Origin: Sympetrum striolatum
Lineage: Eukaryota; Arthropoda; Insecta; Odonata; Libellulidae
Direction: 5' to 3'
Assembly: GCA_947579665.1 (NCBI GenBank)
Contig: OX388351.1
Coordinates: forward strand, 63,000,939-63,064,938
Length of the DNA stretch: 64,000 bases
Each line of letters begins with the position of its first letter. Position 1 is the stretch's first letter. The notes under the pieces were generated by a model that made no database searches, was not told where the DNA came from, and worked only from the letters and a program-made list of their open reading frames with translations. This document shows, piece after piece, positions 49,071 through 61,400 of the stretch. The position numbers were made by a program, and so were the translations under genes.

Positions 49071-52000
49071 CTTAATTTATCTCAAGAGTAATATATTGAA
49101 AATATAAAGCTAACAGATGAAAGGAGGAACTATGAAATATATAATACAGCATGAAGGTTTGAGGTTGAATAGTTAGTAATGGAAATTTAGAAGAAAATTA
49201 GAGAATGGCCCAAAATAGGCTATCTTCTCCTAACACTTTATGATTAATATATGAACGGAGATGAAGTTTTTTTTTTATTGGATATATTTTAAGAAAAGGG
49301 AATTCTTATATTATAATTCAGCATAATATATCACCAAAAGACGTATGAATACTTACGAAATTATTGGAAAAATTACATAATTATCATGAGAAAATGATCA
49401 AGCAAAAGAAAAAAACTCTCATGATTGAGTGAATTTTCTCATTTTTAAAATAATTTTTAGCAGTTCCCTTCTAGTGGAAATTGTACTCAAAATTATTTTT
49501 ATAATATGAACAGTTCGGTGGACTGTAAGCTTGATGGATGTGATTTCTACCAACAAATGTTTATAAACATTTAATTTATCAACAAAATTAATATAAAATA
49601 CATTATAAACAGACAATTCCGGTGAAAAGTTAAGTTCTCATTAGTACTACATTGTATTTGTTTTCCTTTATTGTTTGTTTAAAGAACAGATGTTGTCAGT
49701 AGAAGTAACTTTAGTTAGAGAAACATGCGGAATGAAAACATTGTCGAGTGAAAAATGGAGGGCAGAAAAGAAAAAAGGGTAATTCTATTTTAATGAGATG
49801 ATGAAATTAGAAACGTTGAGATTTAGGATGACCTTTTGGTAGCAAAGAGAAAATGAGACTTATTTTGTAACATACGCTCAAATTTAAAGGATGTAGAGCA
49901 AATAAGGTGGTGTAAGAGAGGAAGTTATTTCAGAGTTGGGATAAAGTTATTGGCCGTCATTCTGGGGATATAAAAAGAAGGGCAATGTAAGGAAAGTCGT
50001 ACAAGAGAGGATCTCCAATCATTATCACACCGTTATTAAAACTTTTTCTCGATTACCGACTTAACTCGTAACCCATATTTTCAGAGAAACCGGAAAATAT
50101 CAATTTATTTTCTTTAGTCATTGAAAGTTTTAAGTTTGGGAGCCATGCTGTGAAAACTGACTTGCTATCAGATTATTTTTATGCATAAAATCCAATCTAG
50201 GGGTAAATTTATCCGGGGATATTAAAGAAATCCCAGGGAAGTTCTAACTTGTATTTGTGAACAGTTCTACATTGTAGTTGCCTGTAAATAAGTCTATTTA
50301 GCTAAAGATATACAGATGTGAATAATAGTATTTTTTCTCTCTTTGGAATGGTTTGCAAAACCAGGTAGTAGTGACAAATTCAGTTTTTTCGCTGCTAAGG
50401 GTCGTACTTTTCCTATAATTACAGGAAATATTATTTTTAGAACGAATTATCGGTTCTCTAACTAATGCTACCACGGAGAGATTTTGAAACGGCTAATCTT
50501 TTATTATTATCGAAAGATATCCGTTTAGAATTCCTAATGATATTATTTAAATTCATACTTACAATGATATTGGCGAACTGAAATTTGATAATGGCATAAT
50601 CGCTAGATTTATTCAAATAATGCCTTTATGTAGAGTGAAATGCATTATGAATTATTTTCAATGGTGCAAAATCCAACTGAAGTATTAATATCACTGCACA
50701 GGCATCATAACACTAATGTGGCTATGGTAATCTCCCACGGATTAAATTAAAATCATTTTAATAGGATTGCAGTTCAGTTGTCAATTTCGGTTCACTTTTT
50801 TCAACCATCAGAAATTATATTTAATCACATAAAGGAATTTTAAGTTCCGGAGATATGTATATTTGCATCCATGATGCATTATGAGGCATAGCATTTAAAA
50901 CTAGACACAATTTCATTTGAAGTACGATACTCATTTCAATAGTAAGTTTAATTAGATTTAAGGTTTAATTTTCCTTAGTTCTCCTCTCCTGCTTTCTTCA
51001 ATTTATATGCAATGATAATTACATGATAGTTAACCTACTTTTTGTATTATATACATCATATTATAGCATGATTATCGCTAGGGTTTAGTTCCTTTGAATT
51101 ATTACTTGCTTCAAAATAATGAAAAAAAATTGAATTATTAATTAAAGCACAAGAAATTATCATAGAATATTGAAGAAAAGAGTGATAATGTATTTTTGGT
51201 CCTATTTTCAGAGATATTAGAATTAAAATTGAATTGATAATATATAATATAGATTCCCTTATTTATTATAATGCATATCTTAGAACCTGAGGAATAAATA
51301 CGGTTTTATGATGGATAAAAATGATTAAGGATAAATTCGGAGAGAAAAAAACATGTAACAGTTTCCAAAATCGAATTTGCCCAACTTTAAAGCTTTTTTT
51401 CACTTGTGATATTCAACATAGAAATATCGACTGACAGGCGAGGCGAAGCATAATATTTTTAGCTGGAAATAAATCAGTTTAAACTTTTATGCACTTCATG
51501 GCATACTTCGATGTCCTTTTGCACGTAACGTGTAGTATAGCAAGTAAAAAGAAATTTTATAAATTCGTGTATAAGCTTTGAACGTAACCTCGAACGTATA
51601 TACAATCAAATCATGCTCCTCGTTTCATTAAGCAAAAAGCAAAAAGCTTCATTAATAAGACGGGGTAAGGAAATTATTGCTGTAAATACTTGATAAAGCT
51701 GAAATTAGCGAAACTGAAATGAACCGAATTGAAGGGAAATGGTTATAAAACTGACGGGAATTGAAAAGAAGTAGTCAATTTTAAAACTATCACAAAAAGA
51801 TTTGAAAATTGGAACGGGTTCATTTAAAAGTGGATTGATGTTTGAGCTTCAGATAGAGCTTCTATACATGTAAATACGATAAAAAGGTGGAGATATTTGC
51901 CTTAATACCTCATTCATTACAGTCAAGATTAAATATTCTTGTTTTCACGCATAACCCGTGGAATATAATACATTCGTTCTAATTATTTAGTAATTGTACC

Positions 52001-52535
52001 CTTCTCTAGTTCATTTGCGTATTTTAAAGAATTGCAATGGTGTAATTTTCCTATTTTTTTAACTTTGATTTTTTCAGTTTAAAGTGTTGTCATTTTTTAA
52101 CTTACAGTTAATTTTATCGATTATGAATGTCTCGTTATTGATTAATCTTACCTTGCACAAATTACAGATTGTTGTATTTAACTATCCCTGAAATTGATTA
52201 AAATTTCATAGAAGTTTATAAAGTGCTTGAGGTTAATTACTATATTTGGCACATTTTATCGTCATTTTGTTCTAAATATAGTTTAAATTATTTGATAGTT
52301 CGATACTTTTGCTATTTTAGGCCATAATTAGGTTATATTTATTTTTTTTTTCAATTAGTCCATCAGAGCAGGTTTTTTATACTCCCTTTCTTCAAATAGT
52401 GGTTCCCTCCGCGCAGTTATTCCCAGCTTCACTTTGATTCTTGACATCAACATCTAAATTGTTCCTGTTCTATATTAATTAAAATTTGGCCTACTCTTGT
52501 TTACTTACAATTTCCTTTTGAAATTTGCAATCGTT
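49071..52535. other. AT-rich unique sequence
   Basis: No gene, RNA or repeat recognised. About 52370-52535 may be 3' UTR of the element ending at 52570. Confidence 0.55.
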
Positions 52536-52570
52536 TAAATGGAAGGAGAGACTTAATGTCTCAATGAACA
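52536..52570 (+). mobile_element. non-LTR retrotransposon 3' end, family T, copy 4
   Basis: TTAAATGGAAG followed by hairpin GAGACTTAATGTCTC (52548-52562) and CAATGAAC. The stem is intact although the loop differs from the other copies. Confidence 0.55.
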
Positions 52571-53157
52571 ATCAACTTATTTTATTTGATACTTAACTAG
52601 GATAAGAAATCATGAATATATTCATATGAATCTACATGCGTGCACAGAGTTTTGAAAAGGATGTTTGTATCAAAACAAATATTAGAAAAATTGAGTTGAA
52701 ATTTCATAAAATTTGTTTTCAGTGATCTAAACTCAATCAGAAAGTTGTTAGGGAAAAAAGGATTTCGGGGCGTTGAAGCTCGATGTATTGCTCAAAAACA
52801 AATTTGAGATGGAGATAATGAGAAATCTCAAGGAACGATGAAGATATTACTTCGCTCCGTTTGAATTACGAACCGGAAACATCCGGACGGAAATAAAAGT
52901 GAAAATGTCCTCAGAAGTGTTATGACACCAATAGGGTTGTTGGACAGTAAAACGAAGAAAGATAAGATTATATAGGAAGAGAAAAGGGTGATGTGTGTAA
53001 AAGGATAATGTAAGAGGAAATACTCATGGAGCATGAATTCTTAGTTTAAGTACAAAAGAGAGGAAGGCTTTGAGAATAACAGAGGAAATGGCCGTTAGAT
53101 TGTAATCATCATGGTAACGGGTGCATATTTACCGGTATTTTCTTTTATGGCTTTTTT
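52571..53157. other. unique sequence, nothing recognised
   Basis: AT-rich with a purine-skewed patch at about 52740-53100. No supported feature. Confidence 0.55.
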
Positions 53158-53282
53158 ACTTTCTCCATATACGAAGTATAGAGAAAGTATTGTTTTCATG
53201 AAAAAAATCGACTTCGAGATTTCAACGGAAATACATGTTTTGGGGTCCCTAGAACACGTTTTGACCATTTTCGGAATGATGT

Positions 53283-53286
53283 CTGT

Positions 53287-53339
<53 letters not shown>
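53283..53339. repeat. (TG)n microsatellite
   Basis: An almost uninterrupted GT/TG run with one early ATG interruption, inside the 53158-54176 element. It lies at the junction between the conserved left end and the tandem interior, so it is probably part of the element. Confidence 0.95.
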
Positions 53340-53340
<1 letters not shown>

Positions 53341-53344
53341 TAGT

Positions 53345-53990
53345 GGACGCTCTAACGTGAAAACTATTGGTCGTATCAACACCAAACTTCATATATAGTA
53401 CTGTGGTGTGTGCTGTCAGAGTTGATTAGTTTTTGGAGTAAATCGGTCAACCGGAAGTCGAGCTTTATTCATTAAAGCTCATTTCCGGTTTTCAAAATAT
53501 CTCCATAAATATGATATATACGAACATTGTATAATTTATAAAAGTTTTAGATAATGTAATTTACTATAACTTTTGTATTTAACATATTTTTGTATCACCG
53601 GTTGATTAGGAGTTATTCGTGAAACACTGATAAACCGGAAGAAGATGATTATGTACTTTGTGGGCGCTCTAACATGAAAACTATTTGGTGGATCAACACC
53701 AAATTTCAAATGTAGTACTTCTATTACAGTCTTAAGAGTTGATTAGTTTTTGGAGTAAATCGGTTTACCGGAAGTTGAGCTTCATTCTTCAAAGCTCATT
53801 TCCGGTTTTCAAAATATCTCCATAAATATGATATTTAGGTATATACTATTATTTATAAATGTTTTAGAAAATGTAATTTACTATAACTTTTGTGTGAAAC
53901 ATATTTTCGTATCACTGATTGTTTAGGAGTTATTCCTGAAATACTGATAAACCGGAAGTTGCTGATTATGTACTTTGTGGGCGCTCTGGG
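53345..53990. repeat. tandem duplication, about 318-bp period
   Basis: Unit 1 begins GGACGCTCTAACGTGAAAAC at 53345. Unit 2 begins GGGCGCTCTAACATGAAAAC at about 53663. A partial third begins GGGCGCTCT at about 53979. Each unit contains TTGATTAGTTTTTGGAGTAA, ATCGGT, ACCGGAAGT, GCTCATTTCCGGTTTTCAAA and ATCTCCATAAATATGATAT. ACCGGAA and TTCCGGT within a unit form inverted pairs. Confidence 0.85.
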
Positions 53991-54176
53991 CTCTATGGGC
54001 GAAAAGGCCAATTTCATCGTTTTTCATCGATCATGTCCCGTAAAACATTATTTATCATGTTTTTGGCGTCAAAGATAATTTATAATATTAATCACTCATA
54101 TTCGAAGTTTAGATGGAATATAGAGTTCGAAATTACTGCGGTAGATAAATATTTACATCTTATATATGGAGAAAGT

Positions 54177-56925
54177 CATGTGCTGGCCACATCAGATTTT
54201 TCTTAATGCGGTTGCAGGTCAAATAAATACAGAATTACTAAAAACACAAGAGCCATAAGCAATTTCATGATGAATCCAAATACGCAGAAGGAAGGACATA
54301 AGAAGATGAGGAATCGGTTGAGTGCCAGAATCCAAAGGAAATCGATCCACTCGGTGAAGAATTTATTAATCATGTAACTATTAATTTGACGTTTTTCATT
54401 GTTTTAGTGGATGTTATTAAAGAGCTTCCTTCACTCCCGACGATGAGGTAAAGAGTCATATACATGAAAACCTCTAATATATTTTAAAATGTATATTCTA
54501 CTGATTTTGAGATGTTGGATATGCAAAACTGGCAGGAGACGGCCAATAACTTATAGAAAAGTCAATTCTATACTTAAAAAATATATCTACTGAGAAAAAA
54601 TGGGAAAAACATTTTACTTGATTTCCCGGTGAATATTCCCAAAGACCATAGGCTGCGTTTACTCGATTAAATAATTTAAATGTTTATTATCAACTCCTTC
54701 AGGTACGAATTTGTGGAAGATATTGTATTTATTGACGAATGGGTGGGAAAAAAATATGGTAGCTGAATTAAAAATATAGCAGTAAGGGTAAAGATCATTC
54801 TAAGAATTATTTGTCCAACATTTATGACGTCCTTCGCTGTATATCTGCACTGAAAAATTTTCTTCAGTTGGCAAATAAATGAAGAATGAATCAATGAAGA
54901 AAATATTTTAAGAAGGAGTAAGAAAATGTAGATGCTTTGCATTGAAGATATTGGGAGGAAGACGAAAATACAGGAAGAAGAGAAATATGTATGATATTGA
55001 AGGGCGAACAGCAATAAACTGAATTCTCATGCCGTAAAAGAAAGAAATCGTCGGCCTTCGTCCAATTTTACTGTCTTCGCCCGTAATTGCTTGGGAACAA
55101 AGTGTTTATGACGCAGTCTGCGCGTGGATGAAAATTCTAGAGATGAGATCTCGTAGACTTTTTGGATGTACGTCAACCGAGGAGTGAATCGTCCCTGCTA
55201 TTCAAAAGCGCGCTGGATTGAGAAGAAAAATGTCACTTACTGAATATGAAGTATTTCAGAAAGTATCATAGTTGCTGAGTTTTTAAAAGAAAATCATCTT
55301 ATAATAGGATAAGAAAATGTAAAACTTAACATTGCTGAAGAAAGTTTTCTCATTTCTAACACTGTTAAATGATGAACCATGATGAGGTTTGCAAGGTTTC
55401 GTTAATCTTCAGGGCAAAAATAAAAAAACTTGATAATAATCACACGGCTTATTAAGACAAAGACAAGTCTTAGAAGTGATTTAATGTGTTGAACCATGGT
55501 ATTCCCCTACGTTTGGCCGAACTACCCAATTCCATTTCATTTAAAAATTCACCAACTAGGATAAAGCGACTGAATTTATACATAGCGTCTTCTAATGCCT
55601 TTCCAATGAATAATTAATGAATATTAGTAAATTTTAGAATTTTCGAGTCCCAATGAGAATTCTCTTATCAGTACACAATCAAATGTGCGACTGAAGAAAT
55701 CTAACCGTTTTATGATACCTTTTTAATAATTATTGATAGTAAGTTATTTTTTGTAGAATTTTCGGATAGTAGACTGTTAAATGTTAGAATAGTGAGGGAT
55801 ACATATATATGGTAGTATGAAATGTTTTATTTTTCAATATTACCGACATTTCTATTACTTCGTCATTGCTTTTTCTACCATTATCATCATTAAATCTTTT
55901 TCACACCAGTTTATCGTTTCTTCAATGTTACGTATTCATCCTGCGATGATTAAATTCCAAGAAAGTTCTTCGCCATATATTCTCGAAAAGACTTTTAATT
56001 TGATTCCAGCCTTCCGCTGAGCTGCACTTGCTCACTTACGCTATTTTTAATACAAGCTCATAGAATGACAAAGTACGGAAAGCGAGGAGGATCTTTCTCT
56101 TCTCAAGCTAAAATACCTTGCGAATTTCTTTCGTTTGAAGTCCTTTTGCTGCTAGGAAGAGCGAGTTAGTTAAATCGGGCAAATTTTTCCTCTGAATTCA
56201 AGCCCATTCAATTCGAAGTCCAGGATTTCTCAAATGTACGGTATACGTTAATATATTACGAGAATGGACGCCTTTCTCAGTTAATGCATAATGATGATAT
56301 AAGCGAGGTACATGTTTCGAATTATTGTTCAGATATATGCTTGTTAAACGTGTTTGCATATAATGAAAAATGCATTAATTTCAGAGCATCAGATAAGCAA
56401 GATATTTTATTCGAGTATATTTTGTCAAAGTCTTTCTGTAGTCTATTCTATTATGTATTGATGTATGTACCTAATATTATATGCTGTATGAACATTTTTG
56501 CAAGAATTAATTAAAAAGTATGGCGTTACATAAAAAGTACGCAACTTGAATTTAACGAAAAAAAGAAACACGAGGAGTACTGGTGAAATAAAGATTTTAG
56601 AACACAATATAAAAAAAATTGAAAATCATCAAAAAAAGGTAAATTCAAACTAAATCGAAAATTAATGCTGCAATCTGAAAAAACAAATCTACGAAAACTA
56701 TTCAAAAAATCCCATTGAGACATAAAACTTTAGCCTATTCCATGTGATTTGAGTAGTACTGTTTATTAAGTGTAGCACATGATATAACTATGTTAAATCA
56801 AATTAATTTTCTAGATTACGTAGTCAATTTAAATTAACTGTTTTAAAAAAGAAGCAACTTGAATTGCAGAACAATATTTATTATTAAAGTTTTGCTTCTA
56901 ATATTATATTAGAAGTAAAATAAAT
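54177..56925. other. AT-rich unique sequence
   Basis: No gene or repeat recognised. The frames at 54676-55014, 55817-56020, 56284-56514 and 56526-56723 are Phe/Ile/Ser-rich translations of AT-rich DNA. Confidence 0.55.
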
Positions 56926-57110
56926 GTTAATCCATAAGCGGACTTGAAAAAAGTCTGACAGGGCCTGGAATCGAGCCCGGGATCTTCCTTTATCTGGGAG
57001 GCTGCCAAAAGACCCCCGGTTCGATTCCCGGACCCGTCAGACTTTTTTAGGTCCGTTACTCTTTGGGATTTTTTCTTGGTTGCACGCTCATATGTGCAAA
57101 AAGCTTTAAT
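56926..57110. mobile_element. tRNA-derived foldback family A, copy 5
   Basis: Left arm GGACTTGAAAAAAGTCTGAC, AGGGCCTGGAATCGAGCCCG. Right arm CCCCCGGTTCGATTCCCGG, ACCCGTCAGACTTTTTTAGG, TCCGTTACTC. Each arm holds a T-arm with a B box, in opposite directions. The centre (GATCTTCCTTTATCTGGGAG) is short and keeps no A box, so both arms carry only the tRNA 3' half. The tail GGTTGCACGCTCATATGTGC follows as in the other copies. Confidence 0.75.
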
Positions 57111-58020
57111 CCTTTATTTTAAACATAAATGTGTTATGATATTGTATAAATAGATCAAATCAATATACAAAATCAATTACAATTAAAATTAAACGAAATT
57201 CATATTGCTTTACTAAACAAACTGATAACTTCTAGCGAATGTAACCTTCCTAATGCCTGCTTTAGTCCTTGACATTTTCAGAGGAATACATTTTCTCCAA
57301 CTTTCTCCTCCCAATAAAAGCAAAATAGCTCTTCATTTCTTTTTATCATTATGGCTTCTTTTACGCACCTCTTCTCCCTCTTTTTATTATTCCCTCTTTC
57401 ATCTTTATCAATAAAAATCCTCGCCTCGTTCGGCGAAAATCTCCTTCCGCATCTTTTCCCTCAACTCCGACATCAAACGCCGGCAAATGCCTCTCGTATT
57501 AACTCCTTCTTTTTACCACCTTTTTCCCGAATAAAATACTTTTCTTGTTTTTCCCCCGGAGAAGAGTTCTTCCTCCCACCTTCCGCCTGCAAAAAGAGGA
57601 TCGCAGTTAGTCGTTGACGGGTTTCTTTCCGAGGGCAAAGGAAGGTGCTACCGCTTCAATTTCGACTGGCGCTTCGCCAGAAATTAATTTAGGCTTAGTC
57701 TCATGCTTGCGTTGCATCTCCGCCCGGGCAATTAAGCAATCTCGCAGAATCATACTCGTGTGTGTGCAAATGCACAGAGTAAGGACGTATGCAAAGTCCT
57801 GCCCTCCGCCTTTGAGTACGGCATTGATTCTTGAGCCGTCCCTCGATTTATCATCTGCTCAAAATGCACAGACGCAGGTATATTAGAGTCACGGGGGCAC
57901 GTTATTTAATCACGAGAAGGGACAATTAATTCTTCTACCTTTCTAGGATGAAATGGAACCATGAGTTGGATATAATTAGAAATTAATGTAGCCTAGAGTT
58001 AATTTCTTTGAAAGAATATT
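57111..58020. other. unique sequence with a GC-richer, pyrimidine-skewed patch
   Basis: About 57290-57890 is GC-richer with two adjoining plus-strand frames (57351-57617 and 57614-57886). The first begins with a hydrophobic stretch resembling a signal peptide, but no domain follows and the composition is explained by pyrimidine skew. It may be a regulatory element; unproven. Confidence 0.4.
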
Positions 58021-58150
58021 TTATTTATTTATTAATTTTACGTTGCAAGTTGGCCTTCTGGCCAGGTGGCAACGTTTAAAGGGAGTATAAAATTTAAAGC
58101 TTGGCATTCACCCAGAGATGGTAGGGACACCCCTCCAAAATCCTCCCGTA
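58021..58150 (-). mobile_element. non-LTR retrotransposon 3' end, family D, copy 2
   Basis: The T-rich left edge (TTATTTATTTATTAATTTTA) is the element's A-rich tail on the minus strand. Next is a two-level hairpin at 58041-58077: outer CGTTGC/GCAACG, inner TGGCC-TTCT-GGCCA. 3' UTR-like sequence continues to about 58150 (CTTGGCATTCACCCAGAGAT, GTAGGGACACCCCTCC). No coding part. Confidence 0.65.
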
Positions 58151-58389
58151 GGCTGTACAATGAAATTAAAGAATACATATTATAAGTACATAAGATATAA
58201 GATCATATATCATAAGTAAGATCTATCTTGCAAAAATATACATAAGATCTGTCATTAAATAAAATAATGCATAACATAGAAGTGTATCCGTATATTCCTA
58301 TTCATAAATATAGATTGTGACAATTCTTGTGAACTCCATGGAAAAAACTTAGAAACTGTTAGGCATATCGATGTGAAAGGGTGTAACTC

Positions 58390-58487
58390 TGTGGACAGAC
58401 ATGAATAAAGAAAGCAAATTAGTTATGTCGGCACTAAATTTATTTAAACATGACCGGTTTCATTTCCATAGGAGCATCTTCCGGTAC
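58390..58487 (-). repeat. retroelement-like terminal motif (AAACCGGTC type)
   Basis: Minus strand: TACCGGAAGATGCTCCTATG, GAAATGAAACCGGTCATG, then TTAAATAAATTTAGTGCCGA, then ACTAATTTGCTTTC. A '(c)TGA.GATG...GAAACCGGTC...AAATAAAT' block recurs, as I recall, next to arthropod retroelements, possibly Penelope-like ones. ACCGG and CCGGT enclose the motif as a 5-bp stem. No other copy was seen in the window. Confidence 0.4.
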
Positions 58488-58490
58488 AGT

Positions 58491-61400
58491 AAAAATATTA
58501 AAAACTTTATCGTAAAAACTAATAAGTTGCTTTCTTTAAACTGATAAAGGTGAAATAACTTGAAGTAACTTTCAGAAATAGCTTCAAATGAGGTACCCAC
58601 GTCCATATTATTTGAGGACGAGTAGAAAATCGATTTTGTCAAGATAATAGTCCGCTGGAGCTAAAACATACTCCGCGAGCAAATTATGCTATTTTACTAG
58701 TCATACCTTAGCTTAGGTAAATATTTAGTACATGGGGCCTTGTCCTAAAGTTTTAAAGATAGATGGAAACTCAATATGTTTCGTCAAGAATTTCGATGGC
58801 AAGTAACTGAAAGTTTCTCTGATGCTTTAAGAGGCTGAATTGAAATCTTTAGAAGATGACTCAAACAAACGCTTAACTTACTTACTAAATTTAGATAAAG
58901 TAGAATCCTAGACGATTTTTCTGACATCTTGCTTCCTCTTTATTACATAGGCATTTATACCACGAGAAAAATCAATAATTGCTAGAAGTAGTCGCTTCAA
59001 AAATCAATTTTTCCACGTAAAATACGCGAAAGTAACTGACTGTGGAAGTGATTGAAATTCGATGCTCAAAACATTCCTTGAGAAAAAAACAACGCTCACG
59101 TTTTTTAAAGGCCAAAAATATTCGCAAAATTCCACGATTCATTTACTGCATCATCTTGAACGGTATATAATCTTAAAAGACAAAGCAGGATTAGGCTTTA
59201 AAGGGCTTCTAATATAGATCGAGACCGTGGATCAACTAGGCATTCATGCGCAATGGAAAAGCACAATACGTAATTCAGTCCTTCGTGCATAACAATGGCA
59301 ACAGCTCCACCGGTTTACTCTCCTTGGAGGCAAACTAAGATCTTTCTTGGTAGGAATGATGAATATAGAATACCTGAGAAGGAGCTGAATTAGAACTCCT
59401 TCTTTGATCCGGTCAAGATTCATCCCAACATATCAGGGATTTCTTAGAATCCTCTTAGTGAATGCTCTTGAGTCTTTTCTGAGAAGGTCGCCCATTTTCC
59501 GAACAAAAATATATTAGATATGGTGTAAGTACTTCACTTCTCCTCTCCATGTCTCAATTATGTCAGTAAGGCAGATGGCGAGAGACAGGGATTATTTTAT
59601 TCTATAAATATATATTTTACTACCGCAATGGTTACGATACTTCAAATCTGAAGGTGAATTTAGGAGTCAGCAATATATATTCATCGATAAAATTCAATTC
59701 TATAACGTTCAAATTGTGATTTCAATATATACATAGAAGGTGATAAAAAAATTGACAAAAGTTTGAAAGTTACTGCACAACTTACAGTTCTGGAGAAATT
59801 CACAGAAGTATACGGCAAGTATTAAAAGTGATTCTTAATGCAAATAGTAGGATTTACCTCACCTAATTTATAAGTGAAAATGTTATAATTTCTTTCAAGT
59901 CAGCGGATATCAATTTTCGAGGAATTTCAATGACTCGTGAAATCTATGTTATTTATTTTCTAACGTATATCTTTGCTTTTGTTACATGGCAATTTTTGTA
60001 TTTCCTAGAGACGATCCCGTATTCAATACACCGTACATTATGCTTATTTATTCATTTACCACGGTAGAGATAAAGATATTGACACTTGCTAGTACAACTG
60101 ATATTTAAAGGAGAACTTCAGGCATTTAGGTGTCTACGCATACACCTCAGCTACTTCATAGTTATATTAATATCAACGTATTCCGTGAATGATATCTATG
60201 ATAAATGTGTAGAGCAATCATCAGTTCATTACATAATCATTTTATTTTACTCCTTCAGCTCATCAGCATCAATATGACGCGAAAATGTGTATACCATTTG
60301 AGGTAATGAAATTTCTCGAGAAATTTTAATATTCTCTTCAAAGTCCTCAACATGCAAAGTGCTCTTAAATTAAGTAATGGAAAGTTTCCTGTTCTTGCTT
60401 GCATGTATATAATATTTTCTCTACATCTACTTATTCACATTTGTACGATTACACCTATAATGTTTTATATAACAAAGTGATAGCTAGCATGTGTTTATGG
60501 ATGTGGTAAATAGAGAAAAACTGAGTATATGTCGCTCTACTAAAAATCTTTTGACGATCAGACAATTAGCCTGCGGCAACAATGTGACCCTTTGTTCCTA
60601 CGGAGTGTCTATAGACAGCTATCCATTGTGTTAAGACAAATATTTTGTCATCTCTCCTTTGAAACCTTCAAATGTCAAAACGAAAATGTGTTTTAAGGCT
60701 CAATTAGCTGAGGAGTGATTCTGGACGCTTTAAATTGACATGGAATTGAAGATTAAATACTTAAGACATCGAGTCGAATATACTGAATTACGGGAGGTAT
60801 ATTATAGAAGATAACTATATATATAATTTTAAAATCTTTGTCATGGGTGAAATGGCCGATGAAGTATATCAAGAGGAAAATTGAAACTAAAAGTACATCG
60901 ACCCAGAGTAAGATAAATTGAGTCGTGGGAAGTCAATATAAAATCAGTTGCTTGATATGTGACAAGGAATGGGTAACTTTAGATCAATACAGAAACTGAT
61001 TACTGAACTCTCACAATGAATAACAAAACTATGCTCAATAAATTATACGTATTAAACTCCTATAAATGCAACGATATTCTGTGGAGGTACTGTAACTATC
61101 ACTATGCGACCAAAGGTTAAAGAAAATTAGCAAAAACAATCCTCTGCATGAAAAAATAGGAGGAGAATAACAGATTATGATAGCTTTGTCGTTTCTTGCA
61201 TCCTTTAGGTGTATTATTTTATTGTCAATTCCCTAAAAAATTTGCTGAACTTAAAATATTATTCGTATTGTAGAAGAAAATAAATTTTTCATGAGGATGA
61301 ATGTGACATCCTTCCTTTTGATGAAGTTTCTTATTGAATTAATGATAAATAAGAAAAAAATGAGTACTTCAAAGAGACCTAAAAATGAAGTTGTTTCTTT

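Larger units (their letters stand above)
53158..54176. mobile_element. 1-kb element with 14-bp inverted repeats and (TG)n
   Basis: The ends are exact inverted repeats: ACTTTCTCCATATA at 53158-53171 and its inverse at 54163-54176. The left end adds GAAGTATAGAGAAAGTATTG, making a small subterminal palindrome. Then come TCGACTTCGAGATTTCAACG, GGGTCCCTAGAACACG, the (TG)n tract and a duplicated interior. I recall closely similar left-end sequence as a widespread invertebrate repeat, but cannot name the family. No protein is encoded: the open frames on both strands are translations of the TG tract and flanks. No convincing target duplication was found. Confidence 0.65.

Noticed and set aside
53095..53398. 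95-96-codon frames on both strands at the (TG)n tract
   Set aside because: Poly-(Cys-Val) and poly-(Thr-His) translations of a microsatellite inside a mobile element.
57351..57886. Two adjacent plus-strand frames, the first with a signal-peptide-like start
   Set aside because: No domain after the hydrophobic stretch. Pyrimidine skew makes Leu/Ser/Phe/Pro-rich frames common, and no splice or poly(A) structure supports it.
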